The translations under genes and the position numbers were made by a program. Of a stretch of DNA of 50,319 nucleotides, positions 31,620-48,687 are shown piece by piece. Origin of the DNA: Brachionus koreanus (lineage: Eukaryota; Rotifera; Eurotatoria; Ploima; Brachionidae). The notes under the pieces were generated by a model that ran no database searches, was not told the origin of the DNA, and worked only from the letters and a program-made list of their open reading frames with translations. Numbering within the stretch: the first letter of the stretch is position 1; each line of letters opens with the position of its first letter. The stretch spans positions 931,942 to 982,260 of the forward strand of contig PJRA01000401.1 in the NCBI GenBank assembly GCA_016987375.1, written 5' to 3'.

Positions 31620-32900
31620 TAGAATTAAACAAAAATTTTTTATTTAGATTTTTATTTAATTATTTAAATAACTTTAAAGATCATTTAAAATTAAAATTAA
31701 AATTTAAAATTAAAACAATTTTTTTATTTACTTGATAAATTTAAGTTAATTATCAAATAAGTTATATGGGCGCAAATTTTTTTAAGCGCATATACTAAAC
31801 TTATAAAGAAACATGATTTTTTTAACAAACACAATTTTAACACACTCAAATGTGCGCTAACGGGATAAAATATATTTAAAAAACCATATTTAGTATTTAT
31901 ATATAATATATTTAGTTATCAAATTTAATGACTAAGAAACATTTAGTTTGTTTGACATTTTTCTTTTGGCTTGAAAAGTTTATTCATATAAGTAAATTTA
32001 ATGACTATAAAAAACGAACAAAATAATTAGAATAAGAAGTTGAAAAAAAATTCGATGTTCTTTAACTGAAAAATTTATTTTCGAGATTAGCTTTAGCTAA
32101 TTAAGCGCACATTTAAAACACATGTAAACTCATTAAAAAAAATATGTGTTTTAATAGTTATTAAAATATAATAAAATAAACAAAATAGTTAAATAAAAAG
32201 TTTTTTAATAATAATTTATTAATTAATCGCTTATTAAGGATTTTTTTGCTTATTTTGAGCTCCCTTTTTAGGTTTGAATTTAAACGAATTTAAACCAAAT
32301 AAATTTCCTAATAATATCATTTCTAAAATATTTGCAGTTACACATTTTATCTGTGATAGTAATTAAAAATTCTTTATTATCAGAAAACTTAAGTTAGAAA
32401 CACTTTTTCCACATTTTTTAGAGTATTTTACTCGAGCTAATTTAGCTTTGGAACCCTGGACAAATTTGATACGAAAAGTTTACAATTCTTGATTGAATAA
32501 TGTCTTTTTAGATTTTTTTTCAAATTTTCACATAGTTCTAGTACATATGCGTTGAAATTATTTCAAAAATGTTTTTGGTGCGTAGTTCAGTAAATGTCTG
32601 CTTAACAAAAAAGAATTTTGTGACGAAGTTTTTTGAATGTACATTGAATTTTTTTTTGTGCGGTGCTTAAGAACATTAATGAACCAAAAAAAAAATTTTA
32701 TCACAAATTAATTTAATAAATTTTTTGAGGACTCTAAATAATTTGACTCCACAAATTTATTAATAACAACAATAAATATAGATAAAACACGATACAATTT
32801 ATTTTTTTATCTTTTTATTTATTAAAAACAAACAAATTTTTAATTTTCACAATTAATTACGAAAAAATAACAAAAACTTATTAAAAAAAACAATTGATTT
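31620..32900. other. Intergenic stretch
   Basis: A+T-rich with no supported gene. A short inverted pair occurs at 31844-31862 and 32103-32120 (TGTGCGCT / AGCGCACATTT), too short to call a transposon. Confidence 0.4.
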
Positions 32901-32954
32901 ATTTTTCTCACCTCAATTTTAACCCCCAAAAAATAAAAATTACTTTTTTGATTT

Positions 32955-33244
32955 TTTTATACAACCTTTTGGGCAATAAAATCCATTGATTTGAGTGATT
33001 GTCTTCTGATAAAAAGAGTTTTCCTTCATTTTCACCAGTAAGTTCAATCATCAACGCAGCCCGAGAACCAATTTTCGAAAAACGACAACCCCACAACCAC
33101 ATTTTGCATGATTTGAATTCCCAAAAGTTACCATTAAACTCGCCTTTTTCAATTTTGAGCTTGATTTCATTTAAGTTGTCAAATGAGATCGGGAGTTGGT
33201 ATATTATATTTTTTCCTTTTTTTCTATTTCCATTACTATACTTA
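32955..33244 (-). CDS. Unassigned exon with strong coding character
   Basis: Minus-strand frame from an acceptor-like TTTTTTAAG (exon from 33244) to a possible donor GTAATT (exon to about 32955), 95-97 codons. It reads YQLPISFDNLNEIKLKIEKG, then FWEFKSCKMWLWGCRFSKIG and LFLSEDNHSNQWILLPKRLY. Tryptophan- and glycine-containing sequence of this kind does not arise by chance in such A+T-rich DNA. The first in-frame ATG is internal, so the 5' exons are missing from my model. No family recognised; neighbouring genes give no clue. Confidence 0.5.
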
Positions 33245-33581
33245 AAAAATTTATTAACATTTAATAATTATATCTGAAATATACTAAATTTATGGTTGTT
33301 TTCTATAAATTTGTGGAGATTTATACTAAATTTATGGAGTCAAATACTAACAGCCTTTTTGAGTAAAAAATTTATTGCAAAAGTATTTTTTCTTAGTACA
33401 AATTCATTGTTGAGCTCAATTTTTCATGTCTGCAAATTGTCTGCAATCTTGATAAAAAAAATTTGAATAACAGTTTTAGAAAATTTATTAAATAAAGCTT
33501 GATAAATAAGAAATAAATATTTTTAGACTAAATTAAGTGATTTTATACAAAATTTTAGTCTGAAAATAAATAAAAATGGAA

Positions 33582-33923
33582 TCAATATTTGGAACTTTTG
33601 AATCTAATGGATCGTTTGAGACAGACTGGAGTTAGTGGAACAATCAAATTTTTTTCACTTGGCTTTACTTCAAATTTGGAATCATTCGGAATCGGATTTG
33701 ATTTAAACACGTTTTTTCTACGCTCTTCAATTATTTGTCTATTTAATTCGATTTCATTTTTTCTTTTTAGCTCATTTTCAAACATTTCTTTTAATTCCTG
33801 CTTTTTTTTCAAAAAGAGATTGAATTTTTGCCGTTTTATGGCTCTAATTTCGGTGTGCAACGGAAAAAGACTATTAGAAGATAAAGCTTGATTTAATTTT
33901 GACTTAGCTCGAACTTTTTCCAT
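33582..33923 (-). CDS. Small TPX2-C domain protein
   Basis: A 113-residue protein from a single ATG-initiated frame. Residues about 20-80 match the TPX2 C-terminal (Xklp2-targeting) domain: PLHTEIRAIKRQKFNLFLKK, a charged coiled-coil stretch (EMFENELKRKNEIELNRQII), then EERRKNVFKSNPIPN, equivalent to the family's E-RK-L-FKA-P-P block. A tail follows with SEKNLIVPLTPV. Members bind microtubules and act on spindles or cortical arrays. The full TPX2 protein is far longer, so this is a stand-alone domain or the last exon of a longer gene; upstream sequence shows no clear exon. Confidence 0.65.
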   Translation of the reverse strand: MEKVRAKSKLNQALSSNSLFPLHTEIRAIKRQKFNLFLKKKQELKEMFENELKRKNEIELNRQIIEERRKNVFKSNPIPNDSKFEVKPSEKNLIVPLTPVCLKRSIRFKSSKY

Positions 33924-34515
33924 TGTTCTAATTTACTTTAAAAATTTAAATGTGCATTTAAATGTTAATTTTAAAGATAAATAAATATGGACCTAGAAAT
34001 TGTTCAACAACATGCCAAGACTGTCCGTCCTAGACTACATATGAAGTTCGGTGTCTTGACTGATAATATTTTTTCAAAATAGGAAGATTCAGCTGCAATC
34101 TAAAATAAATTTTGAATAAAAAAAATTTTTAAGAAAAATTTTATTAAATTTTTTATTTCTATTAAAACATTTTTTTGTTTAATAATTAACAAAAAGTTAA
34201 AAAAAAAAAGTGATTTAAAAATTAAAAATAAAATCCATTTCATTCGGTTTTTTATTTTAGTCGAGAAAAAAAAAATTCATTTACTAAACACAAAAATAAA
34301 ATATATTTATTTTTTATTCTTTTATATAATAATTACTTTTTTAAATAATCAACAATTAATTCTCACTTAATTTAACAATAAAATTTAAACAAAATTTACA
34401 TTTTTTATACATTCAGTTATTCGGTTAAATTAGTCAAAAAAAAAATATGGATAGAAATTTTCTAGATGCATTTTTAAACTGATTTTAAAAAAAAAAAAAA
34501 CTGTCTTCTTTTGAC

Positions 34516-40345
<5,830 letters not shown>

Positions 40346-43008
40346 TCTTCTAAAATATCAATTAAATGACTATCAACAAAATTTCTCTTTGGAGTAATTG
40401 TAGCATGCCTTTGAATATTTTTTAAATTCTAAAATAAAAGTTTAAAAATTAACAATTGAATTTATTTTATTTTTATTCGTTTTTTTTTTTGATAATGTTT
40501 GATTATGGCTAGAAGAATAGGAAAAAATAAAATAAAATTAAATTTGAAATTTATTTTACCTTTATGTTTATGCTATTTTTGGTTGTGTTAGCAAAATGGG
40601 TCCTATACACGAATGATAAATGATGCGGCTTTTTTCATTATTGTTAAAGGTGACTTTATGTTTATTACCAAATTCTAAAATAAATATTATAATTTAGAAA
40701 ATAAAATAATTTTTTTTCATTCATTTGGTGCCTTTAAATGACAAATCCTATCTCCTTTTTCCTTTTGATTCGATTCATTATTTGAAATACTAAATTATCC
40801 TTATTGAGGCTTTAATCAGAATTCATTAGCAAACAAGACCGGATATTAAAACAAAAACGGATGTCAATAAATTACATAATTAAAGAGAACACAACATGAA
40901 ACGGAGTTCCTAGCTTGAATTAGCTTTTTGTCTGAACGGAAGAATAGAATTAGATTCTAAGTTTATTTTTAAGAAACAATAAAGAAAAGAAGAAAAATCA
41001 ATCTAGTTAATTGTGTGTCTAGTATTTTTACTAATCTAAATTAAAACAGTGCTTCTATTTGACTAAAAGGTTTGCTCATAAATTCCATGTTTATTGATAC
41101 ATTTAATTATTTAAGCTTAGTAAAAAAATTATTTTTTTTTTAATGAAAAAAAATTAATTTCTTGTTAACTAAAAGTAATAAATGCCAAGAGCAAAGAATC
41201 GAGATTTATTTTGTTTTAATGACATTAGGGATTAAGCTAAAGGAATATTTGGTTATGATTGATTATGGCGCAATACATAACTAGTTATTTTAGCTTTAGT
41301 TCTTCTTTTATTTTTTTTTAATTTTCCTTAGTGAATTATGTGTTTCTAGCTGCATAAAATTAGATTTAGATGAAAATTTTAGAACCTCAGCGCGAATAAT
41401 TTTTTAAGTGAATAATAAAGGATCTCAAGATCAAAATATAAAAACAAATTTTGACGCATAATAATTCTAGGAATAAATTTTGCTTATTTATATTTATTTT
41501 TTTTTTAATTAAATATTAAAAACACTCTTGATCTTGTTGAATAAAAATTATTTCTACTCTAATTGAAAGGCCTAGCTAGCTTTAATTTCGTTTAGAACAT
41601 GTAAATTTTCAAAAAATTAATCTAAACATAATTTATTGAAATTTTAAAATAATTAAAACTAACTGAACTCAAAAAAAATTTACTACTTTATTACTACATA
41701 GTAGAATTGACAGTGCTTTCACTTGTAAATAAAATATTATTTTTTTGTGCGATCAAGCGGATAGGAAATTTTTTCTTTCAAAATATAATAGATTGTTGCT
41801 TCCTGTTTAATAATAAAGTGAAAATATTTGTTTTCTTAACAGCTAATAAGTTTTCTTTAGCCAGATAGAAGTAAATCTTTGGATTTTTCTTATAAAATTT
41901 AGGAACAAAACCAAACATTATTCAATCCGATTTAAGTATTTTCAACTTGTGTTCCAAATTCATTAAAACTAAGAAATATTTTTCAAAAGTATTAGTAGCA
42001 ATCTAAAATTAAAGCTATTTATGTCTTAAACTAATGTTTACTAATAATAGTCTTATTTGAAAAAAAATCAATTTTTTTATTATACAATAAATAAATTCTT
42101 TCCTATTTTAAACATATTCTATTATATTAATGGATTAATTAATCAATTTTTGCTGCTGAGATAAATTAAATTAGAGCTATAAAAATTTCTTTTACAAACG
42201 TAGAAGAAAAAAAGTTTTCAAAAATGTTAAGAAAAACTTTTTTTTGTTTTTTTTTAGGAAATTTGTTCCAAGTAATTTAGAAATAATTAGGAATTAAGAG
42301 CAAAATTTTTCTTTGCGTTGTAATTGACGCAAAAATAGAGCTCAAAGGATCAATTTTCTTTAAAAATTTTTCTAAATTATCCTTTCATAGAACGAATCTG
42401 AATATCTCTCAAAATAAACAGTCTATGTACTATTATATTTGATCCATGATTTAAAGTTCTCATAAATGAAATTTTTTCAATAATTTTTACCTAACAATAT
42501 CTTGAGATTTAAAAATTTGAAACTAGACTAACAATTGTTTTTTTATTTCATGACACTAAAGCAATATTTGAAATTTAAAATAAAAAAATTTTACCTTGAA
42601 TTGATTGTTAGTACGCATTTAAAAATAGAAAAAAAAATTAATAAAAATCTCTCATAAAAATTAACGAAACATATTTAAATGTTTTTAAAATAAATTAGAT
42701 TTAAATAAAATTTTAATACAAGCAATTAAAGTTAATTCAGAAAATAGTTGATAATGGCTTATTACCTTTTTTTAATTATTCTATTTGGAATTAGCTCTTT
42801 TTTGTAGAAAAAATTGAAATTGAATTTTATCAATAAAATGTCAATTAAGCAGCTTCAAAGTAAACACTAAGTTTAAGTGAGTCAAATGTGCTTTTAACTA
42901 TTAAACTAAAATGTTTTCAACTATTTTGTTGTTAAGTTCTAAATTGATTTTGAAATAATTCAGAATAACTGTTCATACTTCTGATTTAAATCAAGAAAAA
43001 AAATTATA
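40346..43008. other. Non-coding 5' flank of GRK and intergenic DNA
   Basis: The first few hundred bases should contain the GRK promoter. The rest is A+T-rich with no gene, RNA or clear repeat identified. Confidence 0.45.
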
Positions 43009-43232
43009 TTAACACTAGAACGCCCGAGGGGTTTTTTAGACCCCTTTTTGAAAAATTGAAACTTGATTTTTACCACATAAAAAATAAAATTTTAAAAAAC
43101 GGTTTTTATTATCTAAAAATTTTGATTGTAATTTTTTAGAAAATGAATAAATTTTCAAAGAAAATGTTTAATTTATCTTGATAACTTTATTTGAAATTTT
43201 AATGAGAAATCAGCCGGGCTTTCTAGTGTTAA
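43009..43232. mobile_element. piggyBac-like MITE, copy 2 (224 bp)
   Basis: TTAA at both ends with inverted termini CACTAGAACGCCCG (left) and CACTAGAAAGCCCG (right, complemented). Directly inside the left end is GGGGT-TTTTTAG-ACCCC, a hairpin in the same place as the CGAGTC/GACTCG hairpin of the copy at 2598 but with different arms. The short open frame 43178-43366 that starts inside it is not a gene. Confidence 0.85.
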
Positions 43233-44055
43233 TTACTAATTCTTGGTTTTTATTAGATTTAACAAGAATGCAGTCATCAAATTTTGAAAAATTTTTAAAG
43301 ATGCTTTTTATGAAAAAAAAATTCTATTCAAACGCTTTTTTTTTAGAAATAAATATTAATATCTAAAAGAATACTGAAACATTCTTTTTTTTGGACTTTT
43401 TTAACCCTATATAGATATTTGCTTTCTTTATCTAGAAATGTATGTTGCACTTTGTAGCATTATTTTGTAAATATATTTTACTTTAAAGTGTTTTAATAAA
43501 ACATTTGAGAATACTCATATTTGATCCTAGCATACAATGGAAAATACTAACTATTTAATGTATAAATTTCTACTCCATTTAAGAAAATACTCATCAATTC
43601 ACAAAAAAATGATCACACATTTTAGAATTAGAAAAATATCTGCAAATTTAATAAGGAACCTTAAAATAAATTTAATAGTCATTATCTTGTTCCACAATTA
43701 AAAGTTAATTTGCTAACTATATTTTAGCATGTGATTTTGCAAGCATGCTAAAACAATAATCCTCATCTGGCAAAACGAATCTAAGAAAGATTAAAAAATA
43801 AAAAGTTCTATCAATTTAAAATTTCTGTTTTTGTTTTATGTTCCTAAATTAAATTTACAAAGCCAAATTTTTTGTTTTATAAAATTTTTTACCCACATTT
43901 TTAACAAAGCTAAACAACATCTAATACTATTCATTTCTATATTTTTCTAATAAACTTTATTTGCATAGAGACACATTGCCTACACTTTTTAATGCAGTTA
44001 TTTTCAATATAGTTATCTCTTTTTTTAACTATGTTGAAAATAAAATATACCCTTC

Positions 44056-44278
44056 TTAGCAGTCAAAGGTCAGAGGTCTTTGAATCCCTTTTGTTACTTC
44101 CTTTATTTGTTTTTTATTCAAAAAATTTATTCATTTTTTTAAATTATTTTTTAAATCTAATCTTAAATAAAAAATATTATAAAGTTATTTAATTTTTATT
44201 ACAAAATAATTTTATTTTCATTTCCATTGGAAAAGTAAAAAAAAACGAGTCAAGATCCCTCTGGCTTTTGAGTGTTAA
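44056..44278. mobile_element. piggyBac-like MITE, degenerate copy (223 bp)
   Basis: Left end TTAGCAGTCAAAGGTCAGAGG and right end (complemented) TTAACACTCAAAAGCCAGAG are imperfect inverted repeats. The total length is the same as the copy at 2598. The right side also keeps ACGAGTCAA, as in that copy. Older than the other two. Confidence 0.6.
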
Positions 44279-44409
44279 AAAACATTTATTTTAATTTAGA
44301 AATTAATTTTTCCAAATTCGACTTTAAGAACCAAAATTATTTTTGCTAGTGATAATATTTTTGATGAAATTATTTGAAAATTGAGCTATAATAAACACAA
44401 CTTTTAATA

Positions 44410-44565
44410 GAGCTTTTTAGAATTCGATGTTAAAATAAACAGAATTTAATGCTCTTCAAAATGACATGTCTAACTTTCTTTTTATTTAATTCTAAAAAAA
44501 CTACTTTAAGGTCATATTTCAATTTAACTTTAAAAAAATCCTTCTTTGCTTAACTAAAAGATAGT
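44410..44565 (-). repeat. Interspersed repeat family R1, copy 3
   Basis: Minus-strand copy of the repeat at 38885-39050, with landmarks CATTTTGAAGAGCATTAAAT, TTTTTTTAGAATTAAA, GAAATATGACC and GAAGGAT in the same order. Confidence 0.65.
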
Positions 44566-44578
44566 TTTGTTTTTTTTA

Positions 44579-44710
44579 GATAACTTAAGACCTCATATAG
44601 CTAAAAGAAGAATGAAAAAAATAGAAGAGACAGAAGGGATTGAAGTCAGTCATAATGGAACTAAGTCATTCAGATACATAGTATTGCACTGTAAAACTAT
44701 AGACAATTGA
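44579..44710 (+). pseudogene. Mariner transposase relic (DN-RPH block)
   Basis: Reads DNLRPHIAKRRMKKIEETEG then IEVSHN. The DNARPH-A--...IEELG-EVLPH catalytic block of mariner transposases is recognisable; here the segment that should follow with SPDLAPSDYH has been lost. A 43-codon open stretch ending in TGA. Confidence 0.6.
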
Positions 44711-47093
44711 GTTGGCTAGAGTCGGTGTTGTAGTTATTTGGAGACCACAACATTTTTTCTAGATTACTCTAACCGAATCATTTTTTTCAAATTATAAATT
44801 TAAAAGAAATCGCAAGATTTTTTGACTCATAATAGAGTCAACTATTAATGAATCTGGGCATCATAGAGTTTAATTTTCATCTATAACTGTAGAATCATGC
44901 TCATCATATTCATAAAAGTTCAATTATGCAAAATGTAAAGCACTATTTTATCTATTTTCATTTCTCTAGAACTTTAGTTGGTTTTCATTAGGATTCAATT
45001 ATTAGCTATTGATAAAAATTCGAAAAAATTAGACTATCATATCAATCACTATGCTACTCACGATCTCTCAGTAATTTCAACTTAATTAAAACAAGTCATA
45101 ATCTATTAAAAATATTACTATTATGAACAAAATTATTAAAGCAAATTAAAACAAAATGATAAAATCTTTTATTAGTTGAAATCTTAATAGCTGAATTAAT
45201 AATATTCTAATATAAGACAAAAAAAAATTACTTTTGAATCAATAATTATGCATTATTTGTTTGACTGATTTTGAAAAATGAGAATCAAATTTAAGAATGT
45301 TTATCCTAAATGCTAAATTGATCCTATTTATTTTTGTAAGGTAACAATTAATAATTGAAATAGTAAATAAAAAGAGTATAAAATAACATATGCCCAAAAT
45401 TGAAAAATGATAGAAAAAATAATTTTAATTGAAAAAAGCATCAGAATTAAGTTGATTAGTTAGACATAATTAATCTTTGTCGGTCAAAATTCTGACGGCT
45501 TTTCAAATTTAAATGCATTCTAAAAGATTTAATAATCATTTTAAAAATAATCTTAAAAATAAACTTAAATTACATGTTTCCTAGAAATGCTTCATTTTTG
45601 TAATTTGAACAAAAAAATAGGTGTCTCGCAAAAATTAACTTATCTAAGTATAAAAAAATAAGTTTATTATTAAATATTAATCCTAGATACCCTTTTAAAA
45701 TAAAGACAAAAATGCATTTAAAAAGTTTATTACTCAATTAAATAAAATGTTTTAACTAGTTGTTTCTTAAATACTTCAAATAAATTAAAGTCATTCACAA
45801 AACCTTTTTTTTTAAAAATCTAAAATTAATTATTTTAAAATTAAATTTTTCGATTAAATTTTTTTTTCTATTTTAAACATTAACTTAGAATTTATTTTTG
45901 TTCCATTTCGTTTCTATTCAAAAGGAACATGTTAAGTTTTGATTAAAATTGTATCAATCTAATGAGTTTTTAATTTGCATATAAAGCATCTTCCATGCCA
46001 CAATGACATTTTAAATCAAAAAAATATTAATTAAAAATGCTGGTTTCTCTAGTTAATATGCAAAGAGCGTGTTATTTTTAGAATTTTTATTAGATCCGCA
46101 ACAGTAAAATAACTATGCTAAATTAAATCAATAAAACTACATCTAGTAAATGCATTTTTTAAAATATTTTTAAAAAATTCTTAATTGCAAAGTGTTTCTT
46201 TATTCGAGTTCAATTATTTCTAGATTTCTTAATTTAAGAAATTTAAATAGCGAATATTTAAAAAAAAATTGATTGTTGTTTTTCGAAAGATAAATGAGGT
46301 CAACAATTTGAATTTAGATAAATAGAGAGAGCAATGGCCTGATTTTGAGCTGAGCTTAAGCCCAACCATATTTACTTTTTGTTTGATTTGGTTGACGACT
46401 ATGGAATTTAGATCTAATTGAGATTTTAATTGTCATCATCACTTAATTAAGAGTAGTTTTCTTTACAAAACTAGACTTTTCCGTTTTGTTTTTAAATGTG
46501 TTTTTTTTAACAAAAAAAAAAGTTTAATTTGATTAATTATTCTAGCATTTTAACTAAAATAATATTTTTAATCGTTTGTAGTAATAAAATTAATATTTAA
46601 AAAGCATTTTATTCAGATTGATTTTTTTAATCAAAAACTTTAAAAAATTAGCTATTTAAAGATTTAATAGAAAATTTTCACACAGAAAATATTTATTCTA
46701 ATTCAAAATCAAATATCAGGTATATATGGCAAAGTGTAAAAGAAAAATCTTTCTTTTCAGCCAGCATGTTAAAATTTTGTATTAATCTAACTGTGTTAAA
46801 GCTTGAAATTATATGTGATAAGAAATTATATGAAAAAATAAACTAGTTATAAAATTATTTGCTCTCATTTCTAATTAGAAAAACAGATATTTCGGCTTTG
46901 AGTGGCCTTGGTCAAAAAGTACAGTAGTAATGCTGAGTGCAAATCTGAGCTTTTTTTTCTAAAAAATTTGCGTTTATTTTTTTACTTGAAAAATAAAATA
47001 ATTCTAAATATTCAACGACCCATTAAAATTTATTAAACAAATTTACTTTTTAAAAAAAAAAACTTTGAATAACTTTCAGAAAAATATCCTTTT
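44711..47093. other. Intergenic stretch
   Basis: A+T-rich, no supported gene on either strand. Confidence 0.4.
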
Positions 47094-47129
47094 TTGATCA
47101 ACCCAAAACTAAATTGGAATTTATTCTTC

Positions 47130-47297
47130 ATAAAAACGTTTGACCTCATACAACTAGAAGAACAATCAATAATTAGAAAAGCTAGAAGTGATATGACTTC
47201 TTTCTGGTCCATCTCTTATAGCACTTATATTTCCCCTTCTGATTATCATATAAATATTTCAATTATAAAAAATAATTTAAATACTAGACTTTGATAA
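47130..47297 (+). pseudogene. Mariner transposase relic (APSDYH block)
   Basis: Inside a 66-codon frame, SYSTYISPSDYHINISIIKN then NLNTRL matches the YSPDLAPSDYHLF-SL-N-L block of mariner transposases, with the third catalytic Asp (in SDYH) kept. The N-terminal half of the frame is not recognisable. It could be the missing continuation of the relic at 44579, separated by 2.4 kb, or an independent copy. Confidence 0.6.
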
Positions 47298-47414
47298 TTT
47301 TACAAAATTTTCCAAAAACTTTGGTAACAACTAAAAGCAGAAGAGCAAAATTTAAATTAACTTTTATTTAAAAAAGGGTCATTTTTCCTCAACACACTTT
47401 ATCTATATCCGATT

Positions 47415-48005
47415 ATAGGTTATAAGTCGAGTTCAAGCTATCAATTGTTGATGAGATCTTCGCGTCAACAGCAAAAGCTTTACAATTTTTTTGGACAATG
47501 CTCAGCATATCGTTTATATAAATAATAAAGAAGAGATGACCTAGCACTGAGCCTTGTGGAACTTCACTTTTAGCTTTTACTCAGCTTGAGCTAGTATCTT
47601 CTAATACTACTCTTTGTGAGCGTCCTAAAAGAAACGCTTTTATCCAATTTATCAGGCCTTCACCAAATCCATAAAATTAGGGCTTATATATGAGCTTTCT
47701 ATGAGAAACTTTATCGAAAGCTTTCGCAAAATTTGTGTAAATGATGTCAACCAGTAAACCATTTGATATAGCTTCAGAAATAAAATCCATGGTTTCCAAT
47801 AGATTGGTCAGGCATGACTTTTTTTGTAGGAAACCGTGTTGTGATTTGGATATTAATTTGTAATTAAACAAATGCTCTAACATTGATTAGCGATTTTCTG
47901 AAAAGAATTGAAAGACCAAACGATTTAGCACAATTTTTGAGTACAAAACCATGAATCCTGTCGGGTCCGATAGCCTTATTTGGGTCTAAATTTGATAATT
48001 TCTCA
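47415..48005 (-). pseudogene. LINE reverse-transcriptase relic, CR1/Jockey-like
   Basis: Minus-strand order: KAIGPDRIHGFVLKNCAKSF, then (after a frame change and loss of about 50 codons, including the region around YRPISL) QHGFLQKKSCLTNLLETMDF, IIYTNFAKAFDKVSHRKL, INWIKAFLLGRSQRVVLE, VPQGSVLGHLFFIIYINDM and FAVDAKI. The RT fingers and palm are clear. It is dead: two stops, and the catalytic ADD is changed to VDA. Confidence 0.9.
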
Positions 48006-48687
48006 CTTACCTATTTTGCAGGAGATGCTCAGTAGACGGGTCACACCGTAAGATTAATTGTTTATTCTTAATTTAAAATCTCAATTTTAACAAAAGAAAA
48101 GTTTTGCGGTTTACAATTATCTCTTTTGTTTTCATTAAAATTTTATTAAAAAAATTTTCTAAAATCAAAGAAAATTCTAAGGCTAAACTAAAGAAAGAAT
48201 GATAAAAATTAATGATTAAGGGGAGGAAAGCCTTGGGTCCGACACAACAGAGTCTAGTTTAACTTGCTTAAAATAATATTGAAACTTTTTATTTAAAATA
48301 AAAAATAAACCTTTGCTATCAGAATTTTTAAAAAAAAATATTTTTGCAAATCGCTAATTCATGTGTCTATGCAAAAAAAAGCAAAAATTTATTGTTATTA
48401 TGAAAAGCAGACAAATAATAAAACAAATTGAAAAATAAACATTTTAAAACATCCATCTAAAAAAACGGTTAAAAATTGACGCATTAGAAAATTAGTCTAA
48501 ATAAACTTAACAAACTGTTCATGCTAGTAAACTAACCTTAAATTATGTTCTTAATTATGATGATAATTTTGATGAAAATTAGAAAAAAAATTCCAATTAA
48601 AAAACATCGACAAAATAACATTTGAACACATTGAATAGTTTCCAATTCACAATGATAATTGATAATTAATAAATTACATCAAAACAA
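48006..48687. other. 5' flank of the NFI gene
   Basis: A+T-rich; should contain the NFI promoter and 5' UTR. No specific element recognised. Confidence 0.4.

Noticed and set aside
43178..43366. 62-codon open frame
   Set aside because: Starts inside the piggyBac-like MITE and reads out into A+T-rich flank; no motif.
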